64,000 nucleotides of DNA from Bettongia penicillata ogilbyi (taxonomy: Eukaryota > Chordata > Mammalia > Diprotodontia > Potoroidae). Where the stretch lies: positions 4,467,680-4,531,679 of the forward strand of contig JAJHZJ010000121.1 in the NCBI GenBank assembly GCA_023548195.1. The letters run 5' to 3'. The stretch's first letter is position 1. Every line of letters starts with the position of its first letter. A model generated the notes under the pieces. It did not search any database and was not told the DNA's origin. It saw only the letters and a program-made list of their open reading frames with translations. This document shows, in pieces, positions 1 to 11,277 of this stretch. The position numbers and the translations under genes were made by a program.

Positions 1-363
1 TGCCTCCTTTTGTCTCTTCATGCAGAGTTCAGCAAGTAGCCTAATGATTTATTTCAATATTTCTTTTCAGTTCTAAAATTCTTTGACCTATCATCTTTTT
101 TTTTTCCTGCTCCTTTCAAAGAGCACATTTGAATTTTGACTGGTTCAAACACATAGGTCATGAGATTTGCATATTTCAATGAACCAGTTATAGCTGCAAT
201 TGCTTAAAAAGTTTATCTTTCTACTAATAATTTTAAGAGGTTCTTTGGGCAGAACAGAAAGAGAGAAAAAGCTAACAAGACACTAGAACCATTAGATGTG
301 CTATCTACTGGTTTTCACCTTGATGGTTGTTGGGGTGAGTTGAAAGGAAAGGACTTGTTAAAT
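1..363. other. Unassigned AT-rich sequence
   Basis: No gene, motif or repeat could be recognised. Short T runs are present but nothing else stands out. Confidence 0.5.
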
Positions 364-532
364 ACTTAGAACTATAGAATGTAGGAAGAACGTTTAGAGA
401 TCACTTAGTGTTGGTTCCTTATTCATTTTTTCATGAAGAAACTGAATATAGGTGACATAGGAAGTTAATGGGACAGCAGGGACTAGAGCCCTGGCCCACT
501 CAAAGTACATTACTCTGCCTGTTTGATTGCCT
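364..532 (-). repeat. Degenerate MIR-like SINE
   Basis: The order 'tagaa...agagatcac...gaagaaactga...ggacagcagggactagagccc' follows the reverse complement of a MIR core and its flanking tail. Divergence is heavy, so this is an ancient copy. Confidence 0.5.
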
Positions 533-1297
533 TACTGATAAATGAATGACAACAAAACACAAATTAACTATGAAATGTTATATCTATGTTACTTCAATTC
601 TCAGTTCCCCTTAACTTACTCTGGAGCCATGATATTTTCAACGCTTCCAGAATACCATTTTATGAGTTTGTACTGATTTCCTTAAAATTTGTACTAATTT
701 ATTAGAAATTATCTCTTTTGTTTATTATGAAACCAATCCTAAGGGGCTGATAGACTCCTAGGTAAATTGCTGAGTACTTACCACTTTTAAAAAAAGATTA
801 CACTGCTTTCTGCCCCTCTGTAATGTTTGTATACTCATAGCTTTTCTATGTGGCTTTCTTGATAGCTTCCATAAAGTTTTTCCTTTTTGGAGGGTAGGGA
901 TGTGTGGAGGGGTTGCTGCCTTGGTATTCTGTTGCTCTAGGGATCTCTCAGGAGAAAGGCCTTTTACTGATGCAGATAAATAATTTCTTTGCACTTTATA
1001 GGCATAGAAAGTTATCTGGGGTCACTGAGAAGTCACTGCTTTTTTAGACAAGAAGTCTTGATACAAATTGCTAATAAGTGCTTAATATCTTTAGTAAATA
1101 TTTCCTGGGCTGCACCATTAAATACCGGAGTCAGCCATGTAATAATCTTTCAGTGAAGAAGGCTCTTATTGATGGCCATGGAATGATTAAAATATACATT
1201 GACCATTGTAATCAGTATTTGAAATATACTTTATTATGATATCTGGTGTAAACAATATCTTAGTTATTAGTTTTCCACCATTTGTATACTTGGAGAG
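533..1297. other. Unassigned sequence
   Basis: No repeat or gene recognised. A minus-strand reading frame at 758-994 (78 codons) shows no family resemblance and is likely chance. Confidence 0.5.
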
Positions 1298-1400
1298 ACA
1301 GCCATGATATAGTGACAGTATCCTGGGTTTACAGTAAGAGGGCCTGGGTTTGAATCATGATTTGGTATTTACTACATAGATGTTTACCACTTACAGGTGG
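1298..1400 (+). repeat. MIR-like SINE fragment
   Basis: The pattern 'agtgacagtatcctgg...gggcctgggtttgaatcatg' matches the head of a tRNA-derived SINE, including the box-B-like 'gggtttgaatc'. The 3' half is missing. Confidence 0.5.
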
Positions 1401-1419
1401 GCAATTCGCATTTTTTGTT

Positions 1420-1975
1420 GGATTTTAAAACTCTTCACAATCTGGTCTCAGCCTCTTTCTTTAGCTTTATTGAACATTACTCTTTTTGCTTTCCAGACAA
1501 ACCCCGCCCCCCCACTTGTGGGTTCCCAAACTCTATATTCAATTTTTGTTCTTTTGTGTACAGGCTGTCTCCTAGTCCTGAAATGGTCTCACCCCCAACT
1601 CTCACAATCTCCAATTTCAAGGCAAAACTGAAGGGCCACATCCTATAAGATGAATGTCCTCATTACTCTGGTGGCACTCCAGCCAATTCATCCTGTCCGC
1701 CACATTGCTTTGTTTAGGACTTGTATTTGCTTATATGTTTATGGATTGTTACCACCTCCCTTCTCTTCCCCTCCTCATCCCCATTATAATTGTAGGTTAT
1801 TGTTCCTTCCTTCCTTCCTTCCTTCCTTCCTTCCTTCCTTCCTTCCTTCCTTCCTTCCTTCCTTCCTTCCTTCCTTCCTTCCTTCCTTCCTTCCTTCCTT
1901 CCTTCCTTTCCTTTCTTCCTTTCTTCTATTCTTAGTTTGTAGTTCAGTGGACCCTTAGTAAATAAATTTTATATT
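1420..1975 (+). repeat. L2-type LINE 3' region, split by a microsatellite
   Basis: The blocks 'aaaactcttcacaatctggt', 'acaggctgtctcctagtcct' and 'caaggcaaaactgaagggcc' appear in the order found in the 3' coding end of L2-clade LINEs. The sequence after the TTCC array ('cccttagtaaataaat') resembles the L2 tail. Many frame breaks; no coding capacity remains. Confidence 0.55.
1803..1928. repeat. (TTCC)n microsatellite
   Basis: An uninterrupted TTCC tract runs from 1803 to about 1908 (about 26 units), followed by an impure CTTT/TTCC extension. One strand is pure pyrimidine. The open frames that cross it translate only the repeat. Confidence 0.98.
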
Positions 1976-2489
1976 GAATTGAAGAACATCCTCCTCCCAT
2001 CTTTTTAGGATTCCTGTAAATACTTGCTGGTATAAACACATAAATACACTCCCTCTACCCCTTCCATCCTCCAAACAGTAATATAAGAAAGCTATCCTAT
2101 GTCTAATGTAATCACAATGGGAAATCTCCATTTGGGAAATTATCATTACCTCATTATTTTCATTTTATTCCTTGCCCAGTAAAAAAAAAAAATAGGAGAG
2201 GTGTGTGTGTGAATTATACAGGTAAAACTCTTGCTTAATTGTCCATAATCTTGCCATTACTGAAAGGGATCCCATCCTGGGTAAGATTTAAAAATATGGC
2301 CAAATTGCTTCTTTTCTAGCTGTGGAACATGTATCTTTGTGATTATCACTGAAGAGCAATGGAATGTGTATGTGCATGTGCATGTGTGTGTGTTATTTAT
2401 AGATTAAGAAAAGCAGAATCTCACCTACTTAGTAGATCTTGAAAGGGTGAAGGGGAGAGAACCCCACTAACCATGATGGAGCTAGGCAA
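1976..2489. other. Unassigned sequence with short simple repeats
   Basis: Contains an A run near 2182 and short GT tracts near 2203 and 2370. No gene or interspersed repeat recognised. Confidence 0.5.
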
Positions 2490-2640
2490 AGTACAGGAAA
2501 AGCAATGTGGTATAGTAGATAGAGCCCTAGACTTGGAGGGAGAAAGACCAGAGTTCAAATCCTCCATCAGATATGTAGTCACTGAATGACCCTGGACAAG
2601 TCGCTTAACCTGAGATTGAGTTTCCTCATCTATAAACAAC
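2490..2640 (+). repeat. SINE fragment
   Basis: 'agtagatagagccctagact', 'gagttcaaatcctccatc' and 'gaccctggacaagtcgctta' match the tRNA-derived head of the marsupial SINEs. The tail is lost. Confidence 0.8.
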
Positions 2641-2719
2641 TTCTGGCAAGGGATTGGCTGGCAGATGTGAGCCTATATCACATTTAAAACTTACATGGGA
2701 GGGGTTGGATTAGAGGCCA

Positions 2720-2960
2720 TGTAAGAGGTGGTACAGTGAATAGAATAGTAGGCCTGAAGTCAGGAAGACTCATCTTGATGAGTTCAAATTTGGCTTCAGA
2801 CACTTACTAGCTGTGTGACCCTGGGCAAGTCATTTAACACTGTCTCATTTTCCTCATCTGTAAAATAAGCTGGAGAAAGAAATGACAAACCATTCCAGTA
2901 TGTTTGCTAAGAAAACCCCAAAATGGGGTCACAAAGAGTCAGGCACAACTGAACAAAATG
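2720..2960 (+). repeat. SINE-A, near full length
   Basis: Full order is present: head with 'gtacagtgaatagaatag', 'gagttcaaat', 'tgtgtgaccctgggcaagtc', 'cctcatctgtaaaat', then the SINE-A tail ending 'cacaactgaac'. Confidence 0.9.
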
Positions 2961-3734
2961 GCCCCAAGATGCTAGGAACTGGACTTCCAAGATCCCCAAA
3001 GTAAGTTTCTATTTCTCAGAATCCAGTGATTCTATATATTTTCTCCTAATCCAGAGATAGGCATAAAAGAATGGCTTTAAGTTAAGAAAAAGAGTTGAGT
3101 AAAATCTAAGATAATGCCTTAGACATGGTGAGAGAAGTTAAAATGTTTGCATACTGGTCATCCTTTAGCAGAGACACTTTAAGATATTTCTTTTCTTTCC
3201 TCTTAAAATCCTTCAAGCTGAGCAGTCTTTCTATATTGAACTTAGTCTAAAGTGATCTCAATTTTTCTTCTCCAGTCAAAGTGAGACTAATGGGTATTTT
3301 TGTTATGACCCCAAAATCTTCCATAAGCTCAGGTAATAGATTTCTCAGTGCCATGAAAGATAATTGCTTTTGGGAAAAGAATAAAATGAGGAACTAAAAA
3401 CAATATATGCAGCCCGGTTCCATCTTCCTCCTTTATGTTGCTTTCAATGAGACCGCCAAACTAAATCAGAATAAGATATGCTTACATTTCTCTTGCTGTG
3501 TTAGTTCTGAGGTGCTCCGGGGTAAGGACTGCCAACTGCATTATATTTTGACAGTGGAAAAATTTATAATCAAGCATAATGAAGTAAAATCAAATTCCCA
3601 AGTGACCTCAGCTAGTGAAGAAGCAGTAAAATTCTAAGTCTGGTTTAAAATGACACCTTTGATTAGTGAAATCTAAAGGGATTGTTGTTTAGAACCTGAC
3701 TTCACTTTAGGGAAAGAGTTCTGGTTAAGGGCGA
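2961..3734. other. Unassigned sequence
   Basis: No repeat or gene recognised. A plus-strand frame at 3407-3637 (76 codons) has no recognisable domain. Confidence 0.5.
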
Positions 3735-3860
3735 TGGCATAGGCCAGGAGAATTAGGTTCTCTCTCTGGCTTGACTACTGACTGTAGATAATTGAGCCCC
3801 TCTCACTGTGTATTAGTTTTCTCATCTAAAGGAAAAAGGTAACAACATTTATGGGAAAGT
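3735..3860 (+). repeat. Degenerate MIR
   Basis: 'ccaggagaattaggttctct', 'ctggcttgactactgactgt' and 'gttttctcatctaaag' follow the MIR order on the plus strand with many substitutions. Confidence 0.55.
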
Positions 3861-4442
3861 AATGTTGCAAGCTGTACTTAATGGTTTCAAAACACTTTTA
3901 GATCTTACTAGAAAATTGTGATACGTATGTATTGGCAATACTTGAGGTGGTAGTTTCATAGCCTACTATCTGAACGATGATAATAATACATTGCCCAAGT
4001 CTTCTCCAGTGTAGGCCCCTGATAAATTGAGGCTCAAGGCACACTTTGGGTCCAACATCTGCTCAAACTCATGGCCCTCACCTCATTCTCTTTGACCAGG
4101 CCAAATATTAATTCAAAGCAAAAGGCATTTAATTAAAACTGTATAGAAAGGTAAATTAATCAGTAAAATCTCCCCCTATGCATAAGGGATCCACCATGTC
4201 TTATGATTCTTAAGTCACTGGGGAAGAGGAAACGTGTAGAAGAGGAAACACCTCTAGTCCTAGATAATTCATTGTCCTAGACTTGAATTCCCACTGGAAC
4301 ACTTCTCTCCCTCTCATGCTGCTATTTGCTGCTTACCTATACAACTGCTGATATCATTTTATAATCTAGTGATGTCATCTCATGGTGTAGTTTTCAAATT
4401 GCAAACTGCTAATGCTATTTATAAGATTGCATTGACAAATTG

Positions 4443-4444
<2 letters not shown>
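3861..4444. other. Unassigned sequence
   Basis: Nothing recognised. Confidence 0.5.

Positions 4445-4500
<56 letters not shown>
4445..4500. repeat. (AT)n microsatellite
   Basis: Uninterrupted AT dinucleotide run of about 28 units. Self-complementary, so it can form a hairpin and is likely variable in length. Confidence 0.97.
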
Positions 4501-4503
<3 letters not shown>

Positions 4504-4728
4504 ACTGGGAGATCATGGTGCTGCTAAAAATGGATGGAAGGAATATTTATTGTGGAGAAGAGTAGGGACACAGCTGTCTTCAAGCATTTGAAGGCCTGTC
4601 ATTTCTGAGACTTGGTTTGCTTTGTCTCAGAGGACAGAGCTGGGAGCAACAGGTGGGGGTTTCATAGAGTGAAGATTTCAGTTTGATGTAAGGACATGTT
4701 TCTCAGTATTCTGAGGAGAAACAGATCA

Positions 4729-5560
4729 CAGACATACCTCATTTTTGTTGTGTTTCACTTTACTGTGCTTTGTAGATGTTGTGTTTTTTTCAAACCGAAG
4801 GTTTGTAGCAACCGTGCATCGAGAACGTCTGTCAGCGCCATTTTTCCAACAGCATGTGCTCACGTCATGTCTCTGGGTCACATGTTGGTGCTTCTTGCAA
4901 TATTTCAAACATTTTCATTATTATCACATCTGTTATAGTGATCTGTGAGCTTTGATTCTTACTGTTATAATTGTTTTGGGGCTCCATGAACTGCACCCAT
5001 GTAAGATGGTGAACTTAATTGATAAATGTGGATATTCTGACTTCTCCACTGACCATCACTTGCCCCATTTTTCTTCCTCCCCATGGGCCTTCTTATTTCT
5101 TGAGACACAACAATATTGAAATTAGACCAATTAATAATCTTATAGTGGCCTCTAAGTATTCAAATATAAGGAATAGTAAATTGATGTGACAAGCTTCAGT
5201 GCTATTTTATTTTAAGATATGGAGATAGCCAACCCAACCTTCAGCAACCACCACCTTGATCAGTCCGCAACCATCAACATTGAGGTAAGACCCTCCACTA
5301 GCAAAAAGTTTATGACTCTCTGAAGGCTCAGATGATGGTTAGCATTTTTTAGCAATAAAGTTATATAATAATACCTTAAGGTACACATATATATATATAT
5401 ATATATAATACTATTGCACACTTAACAGACTACAGTAGAGTATAAAAGTAACTGGAATATGCACTGGGAAACAAAAAAATCATGTGACTCACTTTATTGC
5501 GATATTCACTTTATTGCAGTAGTTTGTCACCGAACCTGCAATATCTCTGAGAAATACATT
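4729..5560 (+). mobile_element. Tigger1-like DNA transposon, internally deleted
   Basis: The left end starts 'cagacatacctc' and the right end 'cgaacctgcaatatctctga' matches the inverted terminal region of Tigger1 (pogo/Tc1-mariner superfamily). Inside, 'gcgccatttttccaacagca', 'ttgttttggggctccatgaa' and 'gagacacaacaatattgaaa' follow the Tigger1 5' region. After 'gtggcctctaagtattc', which lines up with the transposase start codon, the sequence jumps near 5178 to the transposase 3' end ('cccaaccttcagcaaccacc'). About two thirds of the element is therefore missing and no transposase can be made. An AT run (about 5385-5408) grew inside the 3' part. The expected TA target duplication is not clear. 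Confidence 0.9.
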
Positions 5561-5924
5561 TCAAAAAGCACTAAGTGGTTGTGTGTTTTCTGGTGAGACT
5601 TAGGTCAGAGATATAAAATATCCAGCCCCTCCTGAGTTCAGCCTGAACTAAATTGAAATATAATCAGGAAATATTTAATGAAATAAGTAAAAATACAATA
5701 AAACATAGATAATTTTGGTCTGTAGTTTTCTAAATCAGTTTCTATTTGAGTTTGATAGCACTAGACTAGATGAATACTTTTCAGGGATTTTATAAAAGGA
5801 ATTTCTCCTCAAGTATGGGCTAAATACCTTAAAGTCTCTATCAAATTATTATGATTTTGTTGCATGAAAAAAGACATGCCTCCTTAAAAGTTACTTTTTC
5901 AGTTAATTTCCTGAACCCTGGAGA
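5561..5924. other. Unassigned sequence
   Basis: Nothing recognised. Confidence 0.5.
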
Positions 5925-6162
5925 TACAGTGGATGGAAGGTTGGGCCCTGAAGTTAGGAAGACCTGCATTCAGATCTGGCTTCAGATATTAGCTGTGTGT
6001 CATGGGCAAGCTGCTTAACCTCTATTTGCCACAGTTTCCTTATCAAAAATAAGGATAATAGTAGCATCTGCCTCACAGGACTGTTGTAAAGATCAGATTA
6101 AATAGTTGTAAAGCACTTAATACAATGTCTATACATACATAGTAAATGTTAGCTGTTATTAA
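5925..6162 (+). repeat. SINE-B
   Basis: Head 'gatacagtggatgg', 'gaagacctgcattcagatct', then 'aggataatagtagcatctgc' and 'ttgttgtaaagatcag' and the end 'tagctgttatta'. Confidence 0.85.
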
Positions 6163-6394
6163 CTATTCTTATCCCGATTAAGTTTTATCTTTTTAGACTT
6201 GGCCTCATGTTCTAGTTTATTGAAACAACTGTGGAATTCAGGTCTGTCATCTAATGTGCCAGTTATGTAGTTTCATGTTTGAGAAACATACACCTAAGCC
6301 TTCTTCCTATTAACTGTTGTAAATGAATAGGATGAAACCAAGGACAAAGCCCTTAGGAGCATTCTATTTGCGACTTTATCACAGATTCATTTAT

Positions 6395-6630
6395 CTGAGG
6401 CAGTGCGGATTTCAAGTCAGTGAGATTTGAGTTTAAATTCTTTCTTCAACCCTTCTTAGGTATGTGACTCTAGATCAATCCCTTGTCTTTTCTCACCCCC
6501 AGTTTTCTTATCTATAAAGTGGTTATAATAAAAGCACTTATCTAATAGGAATATTGTGAGTATCAAATGAAATATGTATGTATTGTTTATCAAACCTCTA
6601 TCAAACTATATGCATGTGAATTATTATTAC
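6395..6630 (+). repeat. Old SINE-B
   Basis: 'gagatttgagtttaaattct', 'gtatgtgactctagatcaat', 'ataataaaagcacttatc' and 'gaattattatta' keep the SINE-B order with strong divergence. Confidence 0.65.
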
Positions 6631-7559
6631 CAAGCATCATTGCTCTTCTCATCTGGTCAATCAGCCCTGAATACACCTAACTTCCATTAGCCAGATGATG
6701 ACTCTTTTGCTTCTCCACAAAATATATCATGAAATAATTTGACTTGCTGAAATAAAGGTATACTATGTTTATGGCATTCCTCTGAAACAAGGGTCCAGTA
6801 ACCCTGTCAAGAAAGGAAATTAGTTTATTCTGGCATGTCTTGTTTTTAATGAATAAATGTAGGCTTTTAGTGATGGCTGTTTTCCTTTCTCAGTGCTCAC
6901 AAATCATCTTTTTAATAATGTAATCTAGAATTCTGTCAGGAACCAAAGTAAGACTCACAGCTCTCTAAATTCAAAGAATAAACTTGATTCATCTTTGTGA
7001 AAACTGGGACATATATTCATCTCCATTTCTGTGGCATATCCCTTGCTCTTAATGATTCAAAAATCATTGACAATTATTCAGCAGCAATGCTCCCAAATTA
7101 ATTCTGTACGCATAAATATAGTTTGTGTCTGATGACTTCAGCTCACCAAGGGAAGCTTGGTTACTACTACTCATCTTGGGTTTCAACTCCTGGTTAACTA
7201 GTTTTGTTCTATTTTCCCCCCAAAATGTTCTTTTTATTAGACAAACAGAAACCAAACATTAGTTACATAGTTATGCCTTCCATTATCTGCTATCAGAATG
7301 CTATCACTACCCAGTCGTGCTCCTATCCTTCACTCTTTCTCTTAGACACTCAACACAAGTCTTTAAAACCTCCTTTTCATTCATTATATGCTATTTCTAG
7401 ATCTCCAGTCACTCTCTTTTATCCCTGTTGATATTTTCTACTTTTCTCTATTGGAGATCATTCTAATTTTTCTTTATCTTGCTTTCAAATTTATTAATAG
7501 CAACTACTCTGTTTCACCACCTGGTTATTTGACATATGGTATTTATTTACTTTGACAAT
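6631..7559. other. Unassigned sequence
   Basis: Nothing recognised. Short frames at 7064-7255 (minus) and 7204-7431 (plus) have no family resemblance. Confidence 0.5.
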
Positions 7560-7690
7560 ATAAATTGTAGAACTAGAAGGGACCTCAGAGGTAGTTTATA
7601 TCAATTCTCTAATTTTATAGATCAGAAAACTGAGGACCGGTGAAATTAAATTACTTGACCAAGGTCACATTCAACTACATACACTAATGG
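7560..7690 (-). repeat. MIR-like SINE
   Basis: 'gaactagaagggacctcaga', 'gatcagaaaactgaggac' and 'ttgaccaaggtcaca' are the reverse complement of a MIR-type core and flank. Confidence 0.7.
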
Positions 7691-8283
7691 AAACTAGCTG
7701 CTAACATAGTCTTGCCAGATAAAAGTCCTCCTAAGTCTGCTTTAAAGTCCATTGCCAATTAAAACAGTTTGAAGGTGCATGATGTTACTAAAGTACTTGA
7801 AAAGAGTTTGTTCTATTAATTATGTTAAATACCCACCTCTACCAACTCCATATTATTTATGCAGTTAATTTGCTTTGCAAAATTTTGCCTTCAGAGAGAG
7901 TGCAACATTAAACATCAGCTCGGGCCAGATGGAATCACCACAACTCCAAATTGAGACTGTAAGTCAATTTAAAAAAAAGATTTTTACTGTAACTAATGAA
8001 TTCAACTAAATTTGACAAAGATTCATAGAGCACCTACTGTGTACAGAGGATTATGCCAAATAGAGGAGGAAACATACAGTTGGAATATTATACACATGTA
8101 GATAACTAGAGCAAAAAAAATTTATGAGAAGCACAAATTGAAGATTAATGTTGGAAGGGAGAAAGGGCCTTGCTTCTTGAAGAATAATCTTGCTTGAATG
8201 GAGAATGACTGGGTCCACTAAGAATGTTACATAATCTCAACTGGGCTCTTACTGTGACAAATTTACCCAAATCAACTTGCTTG
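7691..8283. other. Mostly unassigned; trace of LINE tail
   Basis: 'agagcacctactgtgtacag' near 8029 resembles the reversed L2 tail. The rest is not recognised. Confidence 0.4.
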
Positions 8284-8520
8284 GAGCAGCAAGGTGGCAC
8301 AGTGGATAGAGTGCTAGACCTGGAGTAAGGAAGGCCTGAGTTCAAGTTTGACTTCAGACACTTAATAGCTGTGTAACCTTGGACAAGTCACTTAACCCTC
8401 AAGTGGGCCTGAGTTTCCTTATCTGTCAAATGAGTTGGAGAAGGAAATGACAAATTACCCTAGTGTCTTAGTCACGAAAACCGTAAATGGGGTCATGGAG
8501 AGTCGTAAATGACTGAACAA
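8284..8520 (+). repeat. SINE-A, near full length
   Basis: Starts 'gagcagcaaggtggcacagt', contains 'gagttcaagtttgacttcag' and the tail 'ggagaaggaaatgacaaatt', ending 'gactgaac'. Confidence 0.9.
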
Positions 8521-8764
8521 GAAAGCAAATTACTATCCCATTTACCACAGTGACTTTTCTGAACCTGTTCATTCTTCCACAAACTTTCCATGGCTTTCCC
8601 TTTCCCCCCACCACCTCCAATCGTTAATTTTTCTTTGCATGTTACTGAAATAATTGAGGTCGTTTGCCAAGAGCTCCATCTTCTCCCTTTTTTATCTCAC
8701 ATCACTCAGATTCCTATTTATTCCTTCATTTCTGTTTCATAAGAAGTGGCACTTATGAAATTAT

Positions 8765-9145
8765 GAGCGAAATGAACACAACCGAGAGAGGGTTGTATAT
8801 AGTAACAGCAATATTGCTTTAAGAACAACTTTGAGCGACTAAGTCATTTTGACTATTATAAATACTCAAATTAACTACAGAGGCCTTATGAAGGAAGATG
8901 CTATTTGCATCCAGAGAAAGAACTGATAAATAGAAGTACGTGTAGAATGATTTTATTTATATATATATAAATATATGTACATTAAAAAATTTTAATTTAT
9001 TTTTAATTTAAGCATTTTAATAACAATACAGTAAAAAGATGATTGCACATGAAACTGCAAATTATATAAAACTTGCTATTCTTTTTGAATATATAACAAA
9101 ATTATCATGTAAATTTCTTTTTTCCCTTTTTTCTTCCCTCAAACA
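8765..9145 (+). mobile_element. L1 3' end fragment
   Basis: 'cagtaacagcaatattgc'-like text (8794-8816) and 'catccagagaaagaactgat' (about 8910-8930) match the end of L1 ORF2 and its 3' UTR as seen in marsupial L1. The tail region merges into the inverted repeat at 9010-9389. Confidence 0.6.
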
Positions 9146-9152
9146 TATATCT

Positions 9153-9215
<63 letters not shown>

Positions 9216-9389
9216 TAATGGTAGCCATCTCTAGGGCTGGGCAGGGCAGTAGGGAAGACAAAAAAGGAAAAAAGATATTTATATGATAACTTTATTATAT
9301 ATTTTAAAAGAATAGCAAATTGTACATAATAGATTTGCAGTTTCACATATAATAATCTTTTTTTATTCTATTGCATTATATAAATGCTT
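9010..9389. repeat. Imperfect inverted repeat around a GT tract
   Basis: The left arm (about 9010-9139) and right arm (about 9251-9389) are reverse complements over about 130 bp with mismatches. For example, 'catgaaactgcaaatt' and 'cttgctattctttt' on the left pair with 'agatttgcagtttcacat' and 'aagaatagcaaatt' on the right. The spacer holds the GT array. It could be two L1 3' ends inserted head to head, or a fold-back duplication. Confidence 0.75.
9155..9214. repeat. (GT)n microsatellite
   Basis: Uninterrupted GT run, 30 units. Capable of Z-DNA and likely polymorphic. Confidence 0.98.
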
Positions 9390-9397
9390 GTTTTATT

Positions 9398-9490
9398 TCA
9401 TAAATTTAAAATAAAATTTAAAATTTTAATAAAAAATTTAAAAAATTAATAAATTTTAATAAAAAAATTTAAAAAAAAATTTTAAAAATG
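9398..9490. repeat. A/T low-complexity tract
   Basis: Alternating runs of A and T ('aaatttaaaa' style) with almost no G or C. Confidence 0.9.
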
Positions 9491-9494
9491 TTTT

Positions 9495-11046
9495 TTCCAC
9501 AAATTGCCCCCTATATCATACCCTGTCTCACTTAGCTTCAATCTCTCCCTGTCTGCTAGCTGCTTAAGCTCATGTCTCTTCCTTCCTCAAAAACCCCCAC
9601 TTGAACTGTCCATCCCCACTAGCTATTGTCTTTTCTCTATTTTGTGGCTGAACTCTTAGAGAAAGTTGTCTATCTTTGTCCTCTTACTCTTTTCTTAACT
9701 CTCTACAGTCCTGCTTCTGACCTCATCATTCAGCTAAAACTGCTCCCTTCAAAGCTACCAATGATCATTTAATTAAAGGCCAACAAATCTGATGGCCTTT
9801 CCTCAGTCTCATTCTTCTTGACCTCACGGCAGCCCTTGACGCTGCTGATCACCCTCCTCTTAATGCCTGCTTTTCTCTATATTTTTGTGACTACTCTATC
9901 CTGGTTCTCCTTCTACTTGTCTGACCATTCCTTCTCAGCCTTCTTTACTGGATCATTGTTCAGCTCACCCTTGTTAACTGGATGTTGTCAGAGGCTCTGT
10001 CCCGGGTCCTGTTTTCTTCCCCTTCTTTACTGTTTTGATTGGTGATCTCATCAGGATCCATGAGTTCCGTTATCGTCTCTGTGCTGGTTGCTGATTCTCA
10101 AATCTATCTGTCATCTTTATGCTGATGATTCTCAGATCACCCTAACCCCTTTCTTGGCCTCCAGTCTAGAATTTCTAACTGCCTTTTGGATATCTTGAAC
10201 TGGACATCTTGTACTGGACATCTTGTAGACATCTTAAACTCAACAAGTTCAAAACTGGACTCATCATCCCCCTTCCTAACTTCTTTATTACTGTCAATGA
10301 CATCCTCCAAGTCACCTAGGCTTGTCATCCTCAACTTCTTACTTTCTTTTCTTTCACTGCCTCTCCCCCTACCAACCCCAATAACCAATCAGTTGCCAAG
10401 TTCCTTTGTTTCATAATCCCTCTTGCAGAAAGTGTTCTGCTGCCATTGCTACGGTCTTGGTACAGGCCTTCATCACCTCCCACTTGGGCCATTGCAATTA
10501 TCTACCAGTTAGTCTCCCTTCTTCAAATCTTACTTTATTCTCCACTTAGCTGACAAATTGACATTCCTGAGGTGTAGATCTGACCAGGTCACTCCTCTGC
10601 TCAATGACCTCCAGTGTTTCTATTACCTCCAAGAGCAAATAAAAAGTGCTCTGTTTGGCTTTTAAAGACATTAACTTGACCCCTTCTTGTCTCTCCAGTA
10701 TCTTTATACCTTATTCCCCTCCAGGTACTTTGACATGCAGTGACACTGGCCTCTTTGCTCTAGGCATTTTCACCTGCTGTCTAGCATCCCTGAAACTCTT
10801 TTTCCTTCATGGCTTTCCTGATTTCCTTCAGATCTCAGCTGCAACAAGTGTCTCCAGTCCTTCTTAATCTACATGCTTTCTCTCTGAGATTACCTCCAGT
10901 TTTTCCTCTATAGATCTTGTTTGCACGTACTTGTTTCCATGTTCTCTCTCCTTGTAAAAAGGGACCTCCTTTTGCTTTCCCACATATGTGAATGCTTAGC
11001 ACAGTACTTGGAACATAGTAATAACTGCTTATTGATTTATTGGCTT
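9495..11046 (+). mobile_element. L2-clade LINE remnant, long 3' portion
   Basis: A 1.5-kb stretch keeps L2 order from within the reverse transcriptase to the 3' end. 'Cttgacctcacggcagccct' (9817) encodes LDLTAALDAADH, the RT motif A region. 'Tatgctgatgattctcagat' (10118) encodes YADDSQI, the catalytic YADD box. Later blocks include 'caggccttcatcacctccca' and 'aatgcttagcacagtacttg', then the tail 'ttattgatttattgg'. Motifs A and YADD lie in different frames and several stops intervene, so it is long dead. Confidence 0.85.
9817..10670 (+). pseudogene. Broken L2 reverse transcriptase
   Basis: RT copies element RNA into DNA at the target site. Motif A (9817-9852) and the YADD box (10118-10138) are readable. 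They are out of frame with each other (offset not divisible by three). A partly duplicated copy of the YADD region precedes it (10069-10110). No continuous frame longer than about 80 codons remains. Confidence 0.75.
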
Positions 11047-11277
11047 AAGCACACAGAATGGGAAATTATGACTTAAGACCGAACATAAAAGTCATAAAAC
11101 AGTAAGCTCTCAATTGAATAAAAGGAGCAGAAGGTAAGACAGTGTAGGTTTAATGTGTTTGGGATTCTAAACAGCCTTACCAACAGAAAAATTCTAAGTT
11201 TCTCATTTTGGCATTCAAGGGCATCCCAAATATTATTTGAATCTGCCTTTCTATTCTTATCCTATTCCTTTAATGCT
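11047..11277. other. Unassigned sequence
   Basis: Nothing recognised between the L2 tail and the next SINE. Confidence 0.5.

Noticed and set aside
1650..1958. Repetitive LPSF protein
   Set aside because: Translation of the TTCC microsatellite.
2720..2960. tRNA gene
   Set aside because: The SINE head has box-B-like text, but no cloverleaf, acceptor stem or anticodon arm of a real tRNA could be drawn. The same applies to the other SINEs.
4445..4500. Replication origin or regulatory AT hairpin
   Set aside because: A plain AT microsatellite; nothing else supports function.
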